Of a stretch of DNA of 64,000 nucleotides, positions 1 to 10,697 are shown in pieces (the first letter of the stretch is position 1; the number at the start of each line of letters is the position of its first letter). The notes under the pieces are model-generated. The model was not told the DNA's origin. It searched no databases and saw only the letters and a program-made list of their open reading frames with translations. Source of the stretch: Bacteroidales bacterium (GTDB taxonomy: Bacteria; Bacteroidota; Bacteroidia; Bacteroidales; UBA932); contig JAFVWT010000017.1 of the NCBI GenBank assembly GCA_017501525.1, positions 1-64,000 of the forward strand, read 5' to 3'. The position numbers and the translations under genes were made by a program.

Positions 1-47
1 ATAGAAAAACTAACTCTTTAGCTCAACACTCATCTACTCCTCAGCAC

Positions 48-100
48 CGTTGTTTTTCAAATGGACCGCAAAGATATGAGCTTTTTCTTTACACTCCAAA
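48..100 (-). promoter_or_regulatory. Promoter and conserved leader of an off-window transcript
   Basis: On the minus strand TTTG (plus-strand caaa at 97-100) lies 20 bases from TATCTTTG (69-76), a full Bacteroidota promoter reading towards position 1. The leader at 48-65 is identical over 18 bases to the tRNA-Asp leader at 40821-40838. This suggests that a stable RNA gene or operon starts just left of the window. The remaining 47 bases to the edge show no recognisable gene. Confidence 0.6.
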
Positions 101-200
101 TTTTTTTTGAACTTTTTTTTACAAAATCTTGAAACTTTTTTCACTCTAAACACCTAACATCTTGATTATACACCACTTTGACTTTGTAAAATTATTTATG

Positions 201-2699
201 CTATATGAATAAATTAACCGCTGATTTTTCCGCTTTCTCCATATAAGTCGCAACACCCGCAACAGAGACCTCATCAAGCAACTCCTCTTTCTTCACTCCC
301 ATAACATCCATCGACATTTGGCATGCAATAAACTCCACTCCGTTTTCCAATGCTTGTTGACGAAGCGACTCCAGCGAATCAACCCCTTTTTGCTTCATAA
401 GATACCTCATCATACGGGAACCAATACCGAACATATTAAGTTTAGACAGGGCCAGCTTCTTGGTATTGGAAGGGAGCATCCATCCAAACATCTTACCAAA
501 AATATCTTTCTTAACTGTTGGCTTAAATTCCTTTTTAATAGCTGCCAAACCCCAGAATGTAAAGAACAGAGTCACCTTTTGTCCTGTTGCAGCCGCCCCG
601 TTTGCCAAGATAAATGTTGCAAGAACCTTATCCAAATCATCACTGAACATTATAAATGTCTTACCTCCTTTCACCCTATCTACCCCATTTTCCGAGTATC
701 CGGTTCCACCTGACAAAGAACCATTCATCTTTGAAACAGAGCAATTCGAAAGAGACTTTTCAATGGTAACATAATGAACTCCGGATTCACTTCTCTCTCT
801 TAAAAACCGATAACCCGTAGAGGCACACCATGATTTTGCATCTCTGACAAATCCGGCATCTGTAGCCCGAATCTCTAATTGCTGTCCTGGCATAAGGTTA
901 CCGGCAGCCTGCTTCATTTTCAATATTGGTCCGGGACACTGCAATCCGCAAGCATTCACCCGCACAATATCATCTGCATATATAGGTGCCTGACTTTCAC
1001 AAATACATTCAGCATAATCCAATCCTTGAGCATTAGGTTTACAAACAGGTGTAACAGCAGCAAGATATGTCCTGATACCCCCTATTAGATTCCTTACATC
1101 CGAATACCCATTGGCTTTTAATATATTAGAAGCAAGATAGCCACGAAGCCCAACCCCACAAAACAGATAGACAGGACGATCTTTGGAAATCTCAGAAATC
1201 CTACCCCTAAGGTCATCCAATGGAATATTAACCGCTCCCGGAATCGTTCCGACCTCATACTCTTCCACTGTACGCACATCTACAAGAGTCACTTTCGACA
1301 AGTCAGCATTTTGCAATTCTCTCCAATACAAAGGAGTCAATTTACCATTAAGTATATTGCCCGCAACATATCCTGAAATCGCAACCGGATCTTTTGCTGA
1401 CGAAAATGGAGGAGCATACGCGTGCTCGAGATTTGTCAGATCTGCCACCGTTGCACCATTTTTTATTGCAAGAGCATATTGGTCAATCCTCTTATCAATA
1501 CCATCAAAACCAACAGCTTGTGCTCCATACAACCTTCCATCTTCGGGAGAGAAAGTGATTTTTATACTCATCTGCAAAGAACCGGGATAATACCCTGCAT
1601 GAGAACCTGAATGAATTGTAGCCGACAGATAAGGAATATCCATCTGTTTCAATCTCTTGGCAGGAAGACCTGTAGAAGCAACTGTCATATCAAAGACCTT
1701 AGCGACAGCCGTACCTATAGAACCTTCATACTTAAGTTTATTACCAAATACAATATTGTCAGCTACGATTCTTGCTTGCCTGTTCGCCGGTCCTGCCAAA
1801 AAGTTAAGCCAAGGCCTTCCAGTCACAGGATGCGGAAACTCAATAGCATCTCCTACTGCATAAATATCATCATCCGATGTTTGCAAATACTCATTGACAT
1901 AAATCCCCCTCATCTCCCCGAGAGTCAGACCTGCACTCTCTGCCAAAGAAGTATTTGCCCTCACCCCTATTGAAAGAATCACCAAATCGGTCCCAAGATC
2001 TATCCCTGACTTGAATTTCACCAAAATTTGACCATTCTCCTTAACAAAAGACTCCACTGCCTCCTCCAAGTACAATTTAACACCCTTTTGTTGCAAATGC
2101 TGATGCACGATTGCTGCCATTGAGTAATCTATCGGGGCCATCACCTGAGGAGCCATCTCCACCACAGACACTTCTATCCCCGAATGATGTAAATTTTCCG
2201 CCATCTCCAGACCTATAAAACCACCGCCTACAATCACCGCTTTTTTCACTGAATGCGTGCTGATATACGACTTGATTCTATCTGTATCAGAGACATTTCT
2301 CAAAGTAAAAATCCCATCCAAATCTATTCCTTGCAATGGAGGACGCACAGGCAATGCTCCGGGAGAAAGCAACAATTTATCATAAGATTCAACATATTCC
2401 CTTCCGTCAGACATCCTGACTTTCACTGCCTTAGCTGCTCGATCAATTGAGACCACCTCACTATTGATCCTCACATCTATATTAAAACGTTGACCAAAAG
2501 AATCCGGAGTCTGAACAAACAGACGTTCACGATCCTCTATAACACCCCCTATATAATAAGGTAAACCACAATTTGCATAAGAGATATATTCCCCTTTTTC
2601 AAAAAGGACAATCTGTGCATCTTCTGTGTTTCTACGAATTCTTGCCGCAGCGGTTGCACCACCTGCCACTCCTCCTACAATCAAATATTTAGATCCCAT
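201..2699 (-). CDS. CoA-disulfide reductase / rhodanese / TusA / DsrE fusion protein
   Basis: 832-residue fusion for cytoplasmic thiol, persulfide and sulfur-transfer chemistry. Residues 1 to about 455 form an FAD/NAD(P)H disulfide reductase: Rossmann motif GGVAGGATAA, and Cys44 in SYANCGLPYY, the single redox cysteine of CoA-disulfide reductases. A rhodanese domain follows, with active-site loop FCGVGLRG. Next is a TusA/SirA domain with NACGLQCPGP (CPxP motif) and a C-terminal DsrE/DrsH-like domain with ACQMSMDVMG. Such CoADR-rhodanese fusions are known; the exact substrate (CoA disulfide, CoA persulfide or polysulfide) cannot be read from sequence. The gene is monocistronic, with its own promoter and two operators upstream. 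The start ATG at 2699 gives a normal Rossmann N-terminus. Confidence 0.9.
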   Translation of the reverse strand: MGSKYLIVGGVAGGATAAARIRRNTEDAQIVLFEKGEYISYANCGLPYYIGGVIEDRERLFVQTPDSFGQRFNIDVRINSEVVSIDRAAKAVKVRMSDGREYVESYDKLLLSPGALPVRPPLQGIDLDGIFTLRNVSDTDRIKSYISTHSVKKAVIVGGGFIGLEMAENLHHSGIEVSVVEMAPQVMAPIDYSMAAIVHQHLQQKGVKLYLEEAVESFVKENGQILVKFKSGIDLGTDLVILSIGVRANTSLAESAGLTLGEMRGIYVNEYLQTSDDDIYAVGDAIEFPHPVTGRPWLNFLAGPANRQARIVADNIVFGNKLKYEGSIGTAVAKVFDMTVASTGLPAKRLKQMDIPYLSATIHSGSHAGYYPGSLQMSIKITFSPEDGRLYGAQAVGFDGIDKRIDQYALAIKNGATVADLTNLEHAYAPPFSSAKDPVAISGYVAGNILNGKLTPLYWRELQNADLSKVTLVDVRTVEEYEVGTIPGAVNIPLDDLRGRISEISKDRPVYLFCGVGLRGYLASNILKANGYSDVRNLIGGIRTYLAAVTPVCKPNAQGLDYAECICESQAPIYADDIVRVNACGLQCPGPILKMKQAAGNLMPGQQLEIRATDAGFVRDAKSWCASTGYRFLRERSESGVHYVTIEKSLSNCSVSKMNGSLSGGTGYSENGVDRVKGGKTFIMFSDDLDKVLATFILANGAAATGQKVTLFFTFWGLAAIKKEFKPTVKKDIFGKMFGWMLPSNTKKLALSKLNMFGIGSRMMRYLMKQKGVDSLESLRQQALENGVEFIACQMSMDVMGVKKEELLDEVSVAGVATYMEKAEKSAVNLFI

Positions 2700-2747
2700 A
2701 CCTAATTTATGATATATTATTTTTCAATTATTATTCTTTTACAATTA

Positions 2748-2811
2748 TTTCCGTTGGAAACTTTTGCAAACATAGAATAAATTTTTAAAATCACAAAATT
2801 TCCATTGGAAA
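2748..2811 (-). promoter_or_regulatory. Promoter with two palindromic operators for the CoADR fusion
   Basis: Minus-strand promoter: TTTG (plus 2794-2797), 19 bases, TATGTTTG (2767-2774), a perfect match to the Bacteroidota consensus. Two copies of the palindrome TTTCC-N3-GGAAA flank it: TTTCCGTTGGAAA at 2748-2760, just after the expected transcription start, and TTTCCATTGGAAA at 2799-2811, abutting the -33 element. The arrangement looks like a repressor operator pair. The regulator is not identifiable here; a thiol or persulfide sensor would fit the gene. Confidence 0.6.
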
Positions 2812-2952
2812 TATTTTACAATAGAAAGAATACTCTAAACAATCGGGAGGAAACAAAGCTAAGGTCAGGACCAAGAAAGATATAGCTACACAAATATTGT
2901 TAATTAGCATAATAATCCACGATAAATGTAAAAAAAAAACGAAAATATTTTA

Positions 2953-2998
2953 TTGTTTATCGATAATTGTACTATATTTGCATATCGTTTATCAATAA
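2953..2998 (+). promoter_or_regulatory. Promoter with twin operators for the DUF2975-HTH pair
   Basis: The -7 box TATATTTG lies at 2973-2980. The perfect palindrome TTATCGATAA (2957-2966) sits just after the -33 region, and a one-mismatch copy, TTATCAATAA (2989-2998), covers the probable transcription start. The two are 32 bases apart, about three helical turns, so they lie on one face of the DNA. The likely ligand is the small HTH protein encoded at 3501. Confidence 0.55.
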
Positions 2999-3011
2999 AT
3001 TTTTATCGTAT

Positions 3012-3494
3012 ATGAAAAATAAAAAAACTTTAAGGGCACTTGTTGCCGTCACAACTATCGTGACACTGCTTTCTCTATTTCATGTAATCAGCCTGACAAT
3101 CCAGAGTTTATACATCTCAGGAGCCATGGGCACAGAATTCTCACCCGGATGGAATGAGAAGATTCTGTGGGGACAAATAATAATATTCTCAGGGAGGATT
3201 GTATCAGGATACACATTCTACCTACTACTTACACTTTTTATGTTCAACTCTGTCAGGGGATATAAAAAAGGGATAATATTTCCCAAAACAAATGTAAAAT
3301 TCCTCTACGGATGCTCGATAAGCCATTTCTTCTATAGCTTCTTCAATCTAAACATAGATATAATAGGAGCGACTAACGAACATCTGCTGAAACTAGACAC
3401 AGAGAGTGTAGTTTTGACACTTTTATTTGCTATTTTTGCCCTGATGTATCACATTGCTGAAAAAATTAGCGAAGAAAACAATCTTACAATCTGA
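3012..3494 (+). CDS. DUF2975 family membrane protein
   Basis: 160-residue integral membrane protein with about four hydrophobic segments (residues about 8-30, 52-75, 92-112 and 130-150), resembling the DUF2975 family, whose members pair with YozG-like HTH regulators. The function of the family is unknown. The reading frame is open upstream to a TTG at 2967, but that codon lies inside the promoter/operator, so the ATG at 3012 (MKNKKTLRAL) is chosen. It ends six bases before the HTH gene, so the two are almost certainly co-transcribed. Confidence 0.7.
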   Translation: MKNKKTLRALVAVTTIVTLLSLFHVISLTIQSLYISGAMGTEFSPGWNEKILWGQIIIFSGRIVSGYTFYLLLTLFMFNSVRGYKKGIIFPKTNVKFLYGCSISHFFYSFFNLNIDIIGATNEHLLKLDTESVVLTLLFAIFALMYHIAEKISEENNLTI

Positions 3495-3500
3495 CAAGTT

Positions 3501-3725
3501 ATGCCGATAATTGTAAACGTAGATGTAATGCTGGCAAAAAGAAAAATGTCATCCGGTGAACTTGCCGAGAAGATTGGTATTACTGCCGCCAACTTATCAA
3601 TTCTGAAAACAGGAAAAGCAAAAGCTATCAGATTCTCCACCCTGGAAGCAATCTGCAAAGCACTTGATTGCCAACCAGGAGACATATTGGAATACAAAAG
3701 GGAAGAGGACTCTACTACTTTTTGA
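3501..3725 (+). CDS. Small XRE-family (YozG-like) transcriptional regulator
   Basis: 74-residue Cro/C1-type helix-turn-helix protein made of little more than the DNA-binding domain: ELAEKIGITAANLSILKTGK is the HTH core, followed by LEAICKALDCQPGDILEY, typical of YozG-like regulators. Together with the upstream DUF2975 gene it forms a two-gene unit, and it probably binds the TTATCGATAA-type palindromes before that unit to control its own expression. The 3' end overlaps the convergent pgpH-like gene by 11 bases. Confidence 0.85.
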   Translation: MPIIVNVDVMLAKRKMSSGELAEKIGITAANLSILKTGKAKAIRFSTLEAICKALDCQPGDILEYKREEDSTTF

Positions 3726-5739
3726 GTTCAGGATATGCGATTCTTTCGTGATATACCTGTTCCAAACGAGATTTGAACATTCTTTTTACAATGCTAATCT
3801 CACGAATAGATATATCAGCATCTGCAAGTTGTGAATCTGAAAGGCGTTTGCCAATTATATTATCGACTAAATTTGAAATACTCTGCGCAGAGTAATCTTT
3901 TAGCGAACGCGAAGCAGCTTCCACAGCATCTGCCATTAAAACAATCACCTGCTCCTTTGTTTTAGGTAAGACTCCGTTATACTGGAAAGGCTCAACATTT
4001 GATGAATCACCACCATTGTTGCAATACTCTGCATAGAAGTAGAATGTCAGAGACTGGGCATGATGAGTTCTGATAAAATCTATAACTATTTCAGGTAACC
4101 TGTTCTTTTTGGCAATCTCTACTCCATCATCAACATGACGGATAATCTGTTTGGCACTTTCCATCGGGGAGAGTCCCTTATGATAGTCAACACCGACCGC
4201 CCTATTTTCAACAAAACACTGAGGATTTCTCATTTTACCAATATCATGATACAAAGCACCAACCCTGGCCAGCATCATATCGGCACCAATCTGCGAAGCA
4301 GCATCACTTGCAAGATTTGAGACCTGTAATGAGTGCTGGAAAGTACCCGGAGCTTTTGTCGCCAATTCTCTCAGCAACTTATTGTTGGTATCTGAAAGTT
4401 CCAGCAGTCTTGACTGAGAAACAAGAGAAAATATCCTCTCGAAAAGAAAAACAAAAGGATAACATGCCACAATTAGCAACGAGTTGAATCCAATTGATAA
4501 GATCTGTCTGAATACCAGTTCAACAGCAGAATCTCCAGTCATAAGGACTACAGCGATATGAATGGCGAGCATTGCTATAAAAGCTATGAATGAGTTCAAA
4601 AACTGCATCCATCCCCTGTTGAAATATCTAAATGAAACTATTGAAACAATACCTCCACATAAGTTCATAAAGAAAATCTCAGCACCATCATCGACCATAA
4701 AAAGAATGGGAATCAACATTACTGTATATACCGCAAAGACAAATGACCGCTTGAAGAATAATGAGAGGTATATCGCCAATACAGAAAATGGGATTATATA
4801 TTTTAACGAAGATTCACTCCCACTGATAACAGAAGCCAATACAAATGAAATGGTATATAACAATAAAATAAAAAGAAATTGCTTAAATGTGGTAAAAGCC
4901 TTCTTGTTTGTGAAAAATATCACGACAAAAAGGACGGAGAGTATGGCCAAAGATATTATAATATGAGATAGCACTAATGAGAATTTAGACTCAACATATC
5001 CGTAAGTAATCTCATATTCAGCCCTATAAGAATCAAGTGTTTGTTCTATTTCAGCTGTAACAGTCTCGCCCTCAGAGACTATAAGCTGACCGGCATACAT
5101 CATGCCTTTTGTAGGAGAGATATAATTGACAGCTTCCCGATGGAACAAATCTGTCTTTGCCTCATCAAATATAAGGTTCGGAACAATATATTCACTCAAA
5201 TTATAACCGGAATACAGTGAGTCTATATTCCGGTCTGGAAATTGAGCCGATAAGTGATATTTTAAATATCCCTCCGCTGTTCTGGATGTATACACCTCCG
5301 TTACCGGCACTTCTATTGCCCTCTTGTCCCGTTGGACAACAATGGTACCCAATGATGAAATATTTTCCAAATCGGGAGTAATGCCGGTATTGTAAAAATT
5401 TGAAATATTCTCGATGACCGCATATAGAAAATGGCCATCTATATTCTCTACTCCCTGCAACGCCTTCAGACGATTTATCTGCAATACTGATACAGAGTTA
5501 TCATAATTGAAATATGGTAGAACAACAGATGCTTTAAGCTCCTTTTCCTCCAGGATTTCTTGCTGAGTCTTAAGTATTGGGAAATCTATAGGGGATACAA
5601 GGGTTTCATACATCCATGGACGACCCTTTTGATAACTATACTTGAATTTACCTTCTTTTGGAAAAATAAGAACGGTCAAGACAAGCACTACCAGGAGGGC
5701 AATATATACATATTTGTCTTTTAGGGCGTTGTAGTTCAT
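3715..5739 (-). CDS. 7TM-HD family phosphohydrolase (PgpH-like, probable c-di-AMP phosphodiesterase)
   Basis: 674-residue membrane protein with the PgpH/YqfF layout. One N-terminal transmembrane helix (residues about 10-28) is followed by an extracytoplasmic region to about residue 250, seven membrane helices (about 255-440) and a C-terminal HD domain. The HD motif is YHDIGK near residue 500; FQHSLQVSNLA before it and RTHHAQSLTFYFY after it complete the metal site. Characterised members hydrolyse cyclic di-AMP; substrate assignment here is by family only. It is the last gene of a gyrB-spt-pgpH run, 10 bases after spt. Confidence 0.85.
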   Translation of the reverse strand: MNYNALKDKYVYIALLVVLVLTVLIFPKEGKFKYSYQKGRPWMYETLVSPIDFPILKTQQEILEEKELKASVVLPYFNYDNSVSVLQINRLKALQGVENIDGHFLYAVIENISNFYNTGITPDLENISSLGTIVVQRDKRAIEVPVTEVYTSRTAEGYLKYHLSAQFPDRNIDSLYSGYNLSEYIVPNLIFDEAKTDLFHREAVNYISPTKGMMYAGQLIVSEGETVTAEIEQTLDSYRAEYEITYGYVESKFSLVLSHIIISLAILSVLFVVIFFTNKKAFTTFKQFLFILLLYTISFVLASVISGSESSLKYIIPFSVLAIYLSLFFKRSFVFAVYTVMLIPILFMVDDGAEIFFMNLCGGIVSIVSFRYFNRGWMQFLNSFIAFIAMLAIHIAVVLMTGDSAVELVFRQILSIGFNSLLIVACYPFVFLFERIFSLVSQSRLLELSDTNNKLLRELATKAPGTFQHSLQVSNLASDAASQIGADMMLARVGALYHDIGKMRNPQCFVENRAVGVDYHKGLSPMESAKQIIRHVDDGVEIAKKNRLPEIVIDFIRTHHAQSLTFYFYAEYCNNGGDSSNVEPFQYNGVLPKTKEQVIVLMADAVEAASRSLKDYSAQSISNLVDNIIGKRLSDSQLADADISIREISIVKRMFKSRLEQVYHERIAYPELKK

Positions 5740-5749
5740 ATGATTATTA

Positions 5750-7009
5750 CTATTCTATTGCTTTATTCTGAACAGAATCACCATCATACATTCCCGCATC
5801 GAGTTTCTTCTTAACTTCAGAGAATGCATTCAAGGTATATTCAACATCTTCCAATGAGTGTGACGCAGTAGGGATAATTCTAAACATAATTACACCCTTG
5901 GGAACAACAGGATAAACTACAACAGAGCAGAAAATATTGTAGTTTTCTCTCAAATCAACCAAAATATTCGTAGCTTGAGGAACTGTTCCATGAATGAATA
6001 CAGGGGTAACACAAGCTTCTGCGAGGCCAATATCAAATCCTCTTTCACGCAAACCATCCTGAAGTGCTCTGGTAATAACCCAAAGTTTCTCTCTTAGGCG
6101 GTTTCCTTCCTCACTTCTAATTATTTCAAGTCTCTTGAGACAACCCTCAACAATAGGCATAGGTAAAGATTTGGCATAAATTTGAGAGCGAAGATTATAT
6201 CTCAAATAATTTATAATTGACTTAGGACCGGCAACGAATCCTCCAATGATTGCCATTGATTTTGCATAAGCGCCAATATACAAGTCGATTCCATCCATTA
6301 CACCAAAATGTTCAGATGTACCACGACCATTAGGGCCCATAACACCAAATCCATGAGCATCGTCAATAAGAATACGGAAATTATATTTCTTTTTCAAAGC
6401 TACGATTTGGTCAAGAATACCCAGCGCACCAGTCATTCCGTAAACGCCCTCTGTTATCAAAAGAACACCACCACCAGTTTTTTCGCATACCTTCAATGCC
6501 CGTTGGATAGTCTTTTCACATTTTTCAATATCATTATGGGGGTAAACCATTCTTTGTCCCATATGAAGACGACAGCCATCAATCAAACAAGCATGCGCCT
6601 CAGAGTCGTATACAATCACATCGTGACGTGTAAGAAGGGCATCTATGGTTGAAACGATTCCTTGATATCCGAAATTAAATAGAAACGCATCCTCTTTCTG
6701 TTCAAAATCAGCTAATTCTCTTTCCAATCTTTCATGGAGAGCTGTTTGACCAGACATCATTCTTGAACCCATAGGATAAGCCAAACCCCATTTAGCTGCT
6801 GCTTCTGCATCTACCTTTCTAACTTCAGGATGGTTTGCCAGACCTAAATAGTTGTTAAGGCTCCAACACAAAACCTCATGCCCGTTAAATCTCATACGGG
6901 GTGCAATCTCACCTTCCAATTTAGGGAATGCAAAATAACCATGAGCTCTGGTTCTGTACTGTCCTAACGGACCACCTTCGTTGTTTTCAATTCTTTCAAA
7001 AATATCCAT
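5750..7009 (-). CDS. spt: Serine palmitoyltransferase (alpha-oxoamine synthase family)
   Basis: 419-residue PLP enzyme of the alpha-oxoamine synthase family, which condenses an amino acid with an acyl-CoA. Visible features are the substrate region WSLNNYLGLANHPEV, IDDAHGFGVMG with the PLP-contacting Asp and His, and the Schiff-base lysine in GAYAKSMAIIGGFVAG. The N-terminal extension and the AKSMAIIGG motif match Bacteroidales serine palmitoyltransferase, the first enzyme of sphingolipid synthesis, better than KBL or BioF. It lies 20 bases after gyrB and 10 before the PgpH-like gene, so it appears to be expressed with them. 2-amino-3-ketobutyrate ligase remains an alternative. Confidence 0.8.
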   Translation of the reverse strand: MDIFERIENNEGGPLGQYRTRAHGYFAFPKLEGEIAPRMRFNGHEVLCWSLNNYLGLANHPEVRKVDAEAAAKWGLAYPMGSRMMSGQTALHERLERELADFEQKEDAFLFNFGYQGIVSTIDALLTRHDVIVYDSEAHACLIDGCRLHMGQRMVYPHNDIEKCEKTIQRALKVCEKTGGGVLLITEGVYGMTGALGILDQIVALKKKYNFRILIDDAHGFGVMGPNGRGTSEHFGVMDGIDLYIGAYAKSMAIIGGFVAGPKSIINYLRYNLRSQIYAKSLPMPIVEGCLKRLEIIRSEEGNRLREKLWVITRALQDGLRERGFDIGLAEACVTPVFIHGTVPQATNILVDLRENYNIFCSVVVYPVVPKGVIMFRIIPTASHSLEDVEYTLNAFSEVKKKLDAGMYDGDSVQNKAIE

Positions 7010-7029
7010 ATATAAATCTGTTTAAATTT

Positions 7030-9033
<2,004 letters not shown>

Positions 9034-9050
9034 TTATTTTAACAAACGAA

Positions 9051-9058
9051 CAAAGATA
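9051..9058 (-). promoter_or_regulatory. -7 promoter box of gyrB
   Basis: TATCTTTG on the minus strand matches TAnnTTTG, 26 bases upstream of the gyrB ATG. No clear TTTG is seen at the -33 position. Confidence 0.5.
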
Positions 9059-9068
9059 ATAAAAAAAA

Positions 9069-10697
9069 TCACAATTTAAAGTACAAACCCGCAGCAATAT
9101 TCACACCGGGCTCGTATGTGTTTGAAAAATACTGTATCTCACTGTTTATAAGATTTTTACCATCCAAGAAAATAGTAAATCCCGGATTAATGGAATAAGA
9201 GAATTTGACACCTAAATCAACAAAACCCTTAACTGTTGAATATGAAACAGTTTCGTCATCATTCACAAATCCCGCAATCGTTCTATTTCTAAAATAACAA
9301 CTTGCCTCCATAAAAAATCTCTTCCTGATATTATACTCCGCAACAATTCCAGCTTGAAAAGAGGGAGTCATCAATGCATAATCACTGTTTGAGAAGTATT
9401 GATACCTCAGATCTGCAGTCATCGTAAAAGGTTGGGTATTCAACCTCACTTCTGCAGCTACAAAAGCACTATTGTTCTCTCCAATCCACGCAGACTGAGC
9501 ACCGTTATTAGAGATATATGCTGTATAATGAGTATAATACCTGTAACCACCCATAAGATTGTACGCAAAGCGTTCTCCAAGCACACCTCTAATACCTGCC
9601 TCTACACCGAAAGGTGAAACCATACGTCCTAAGTCAGATTCACTTCCCATCCAAGGGTTATATCTAAACATCCTATTGAACGAAATTAGTGAATTCTCTC
9701 CATCGACAGCTGCATAAAGCCACAATTTTGAAGTAACAGCCTCAAAAGTTGCATTAACCTCGGGAGCAAAAACAAACTTCTTATCCAGATTCTTATACCC
9801 TTGAGAATACAAAGAAGAAACGGATACACCCAAGTTAAGACGCCAACGCCCCTTCTCCCACCTGTAAGTAGGACAAATATCTAAAACACCTGCCAGGAAA
9901 CGATTCCCGACAGCACCATTTTCCACAACACTAATATCATTTGCAAGACGTATAAATACCTTATGAACTCTTTTTAAAGTTGCCCCTAAGGAAACATCTG
10001 CCAAAATCTCATTTTCCATCAAGGGGTCAATCGTTGATCGACTCTGATTATCATTCAGGTAAGAATATCTGAATGATATATCGTAATAAAATGAATTTGG
10101 GGCGGGATCTTTGGAACGGACCAAAGCATTAATGGCAAAAATATCAAAAGTATGATCTGCAACCTTTACAGAATCATTCATATACGTATAAAAATTATTT
10201 AAAAACTGTGCATCTATCAATGCTTCCCCCTTTTTCCATCTGTAAGCAAGATGAACCCCTGCATCATTTACCATTCTATCACCCAATGCATCATTCCACA
10301 ATGACTTATGAGCAAATGATAAAACTGCTGAAAATTTTTGACCGAACCTTGGTGCCACATAGAGTTCCGCCACCGGCATTAAAGGATAAGCAATAGACAA
10401 TTTTGTATAAAGCCAAGGATATTTCACCTTCCCTGAAGGCCTGATGGGGGCAGTAGTAACTGGTGAAAACTCATACAGATCGCGATATGGGCGATAAAAT
10501 GTAGGATAATCAAAATGTATATTAAAATTGAGCAATGTATCTGAAATAGTTGTTTTTATTTTTGATTTGTCAGAATCCATCACCTTACCCTCGTAGTCCC
10601 TCTCGACCTGAATTGTCTTATTAATGCCGCTCTGAGCAAAAACCTCACCCAGAGATATTACCAGACATATTACAACCAAACGAAATCTCCTATTCAT
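9069..10697 (-). CDS. Outer-membrane beta-barrel protein
   Basis: 542-residue exported protein with a signal peptide (MNRRFRLVVICLVISLGEVFAQ) and long runs of alternating amphipathic strands rich in Tyr, Phe and Arg, ending in aromatic-leucine strands (AGLYFKL), as in TonB-receptor-like barrels. No plug domain or TonB box is evident, so it is probably not an active TonB-dependent transporter. An ATG at 10697 is preferred to the GTG at 10706 because it opens the signal peptide. It overlaps the upstream TPR gene by 8 bases, implying translational coupling and joint function at the envelope. The precise role is unknown. Confidence 0.7.
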   Translation of the reverse strand: MNRRFRLVVICLVISLGEVFAQSGINKTIQVERDYEGKVMDSDKSKIKTTISDTLLNFNIHFDYPTFYRPYRDLYEFSPVTTAPIRPSGKVKYPWLYTKLSIAYPLMPVAELYVAPRFGQKFSAVLSFAHKSLWNDALGDRMVNDAGVHLAYRWKKGEALIDAQFLNNFYTYMNDSVKVADHTFDIFAINALVRSKDPAPNSFYYDISFRYSYLNDNQSRSTIDPLMENEILADVSLGATLKRVHKVFIRLANDISVVENGAVGNRFLAGVLDICPTYRWEKGRWRLNLGVSVSSLYSQGYKNLDKKFVFAPEVNATFEAVTSKLWLYAAVDGENSLISFNRMFRYNPWMGSESDLGRMVSPFGVEAGIRGVLGERFAYNLMGGYRYYTHYTAYISNNGAQSAWIGENNSAFVAAEVRLNTQPFTMTADLRYQYFSNSDYALMTPSFQAGIVAEYNIRKRFFMEASCYFRNRTIAGFVNDDETVSYSTVKGFVDLGVKFSYSINPGFTIFLDGKNLINSEIQYFSNTYEPGVNIAAGLYFKL

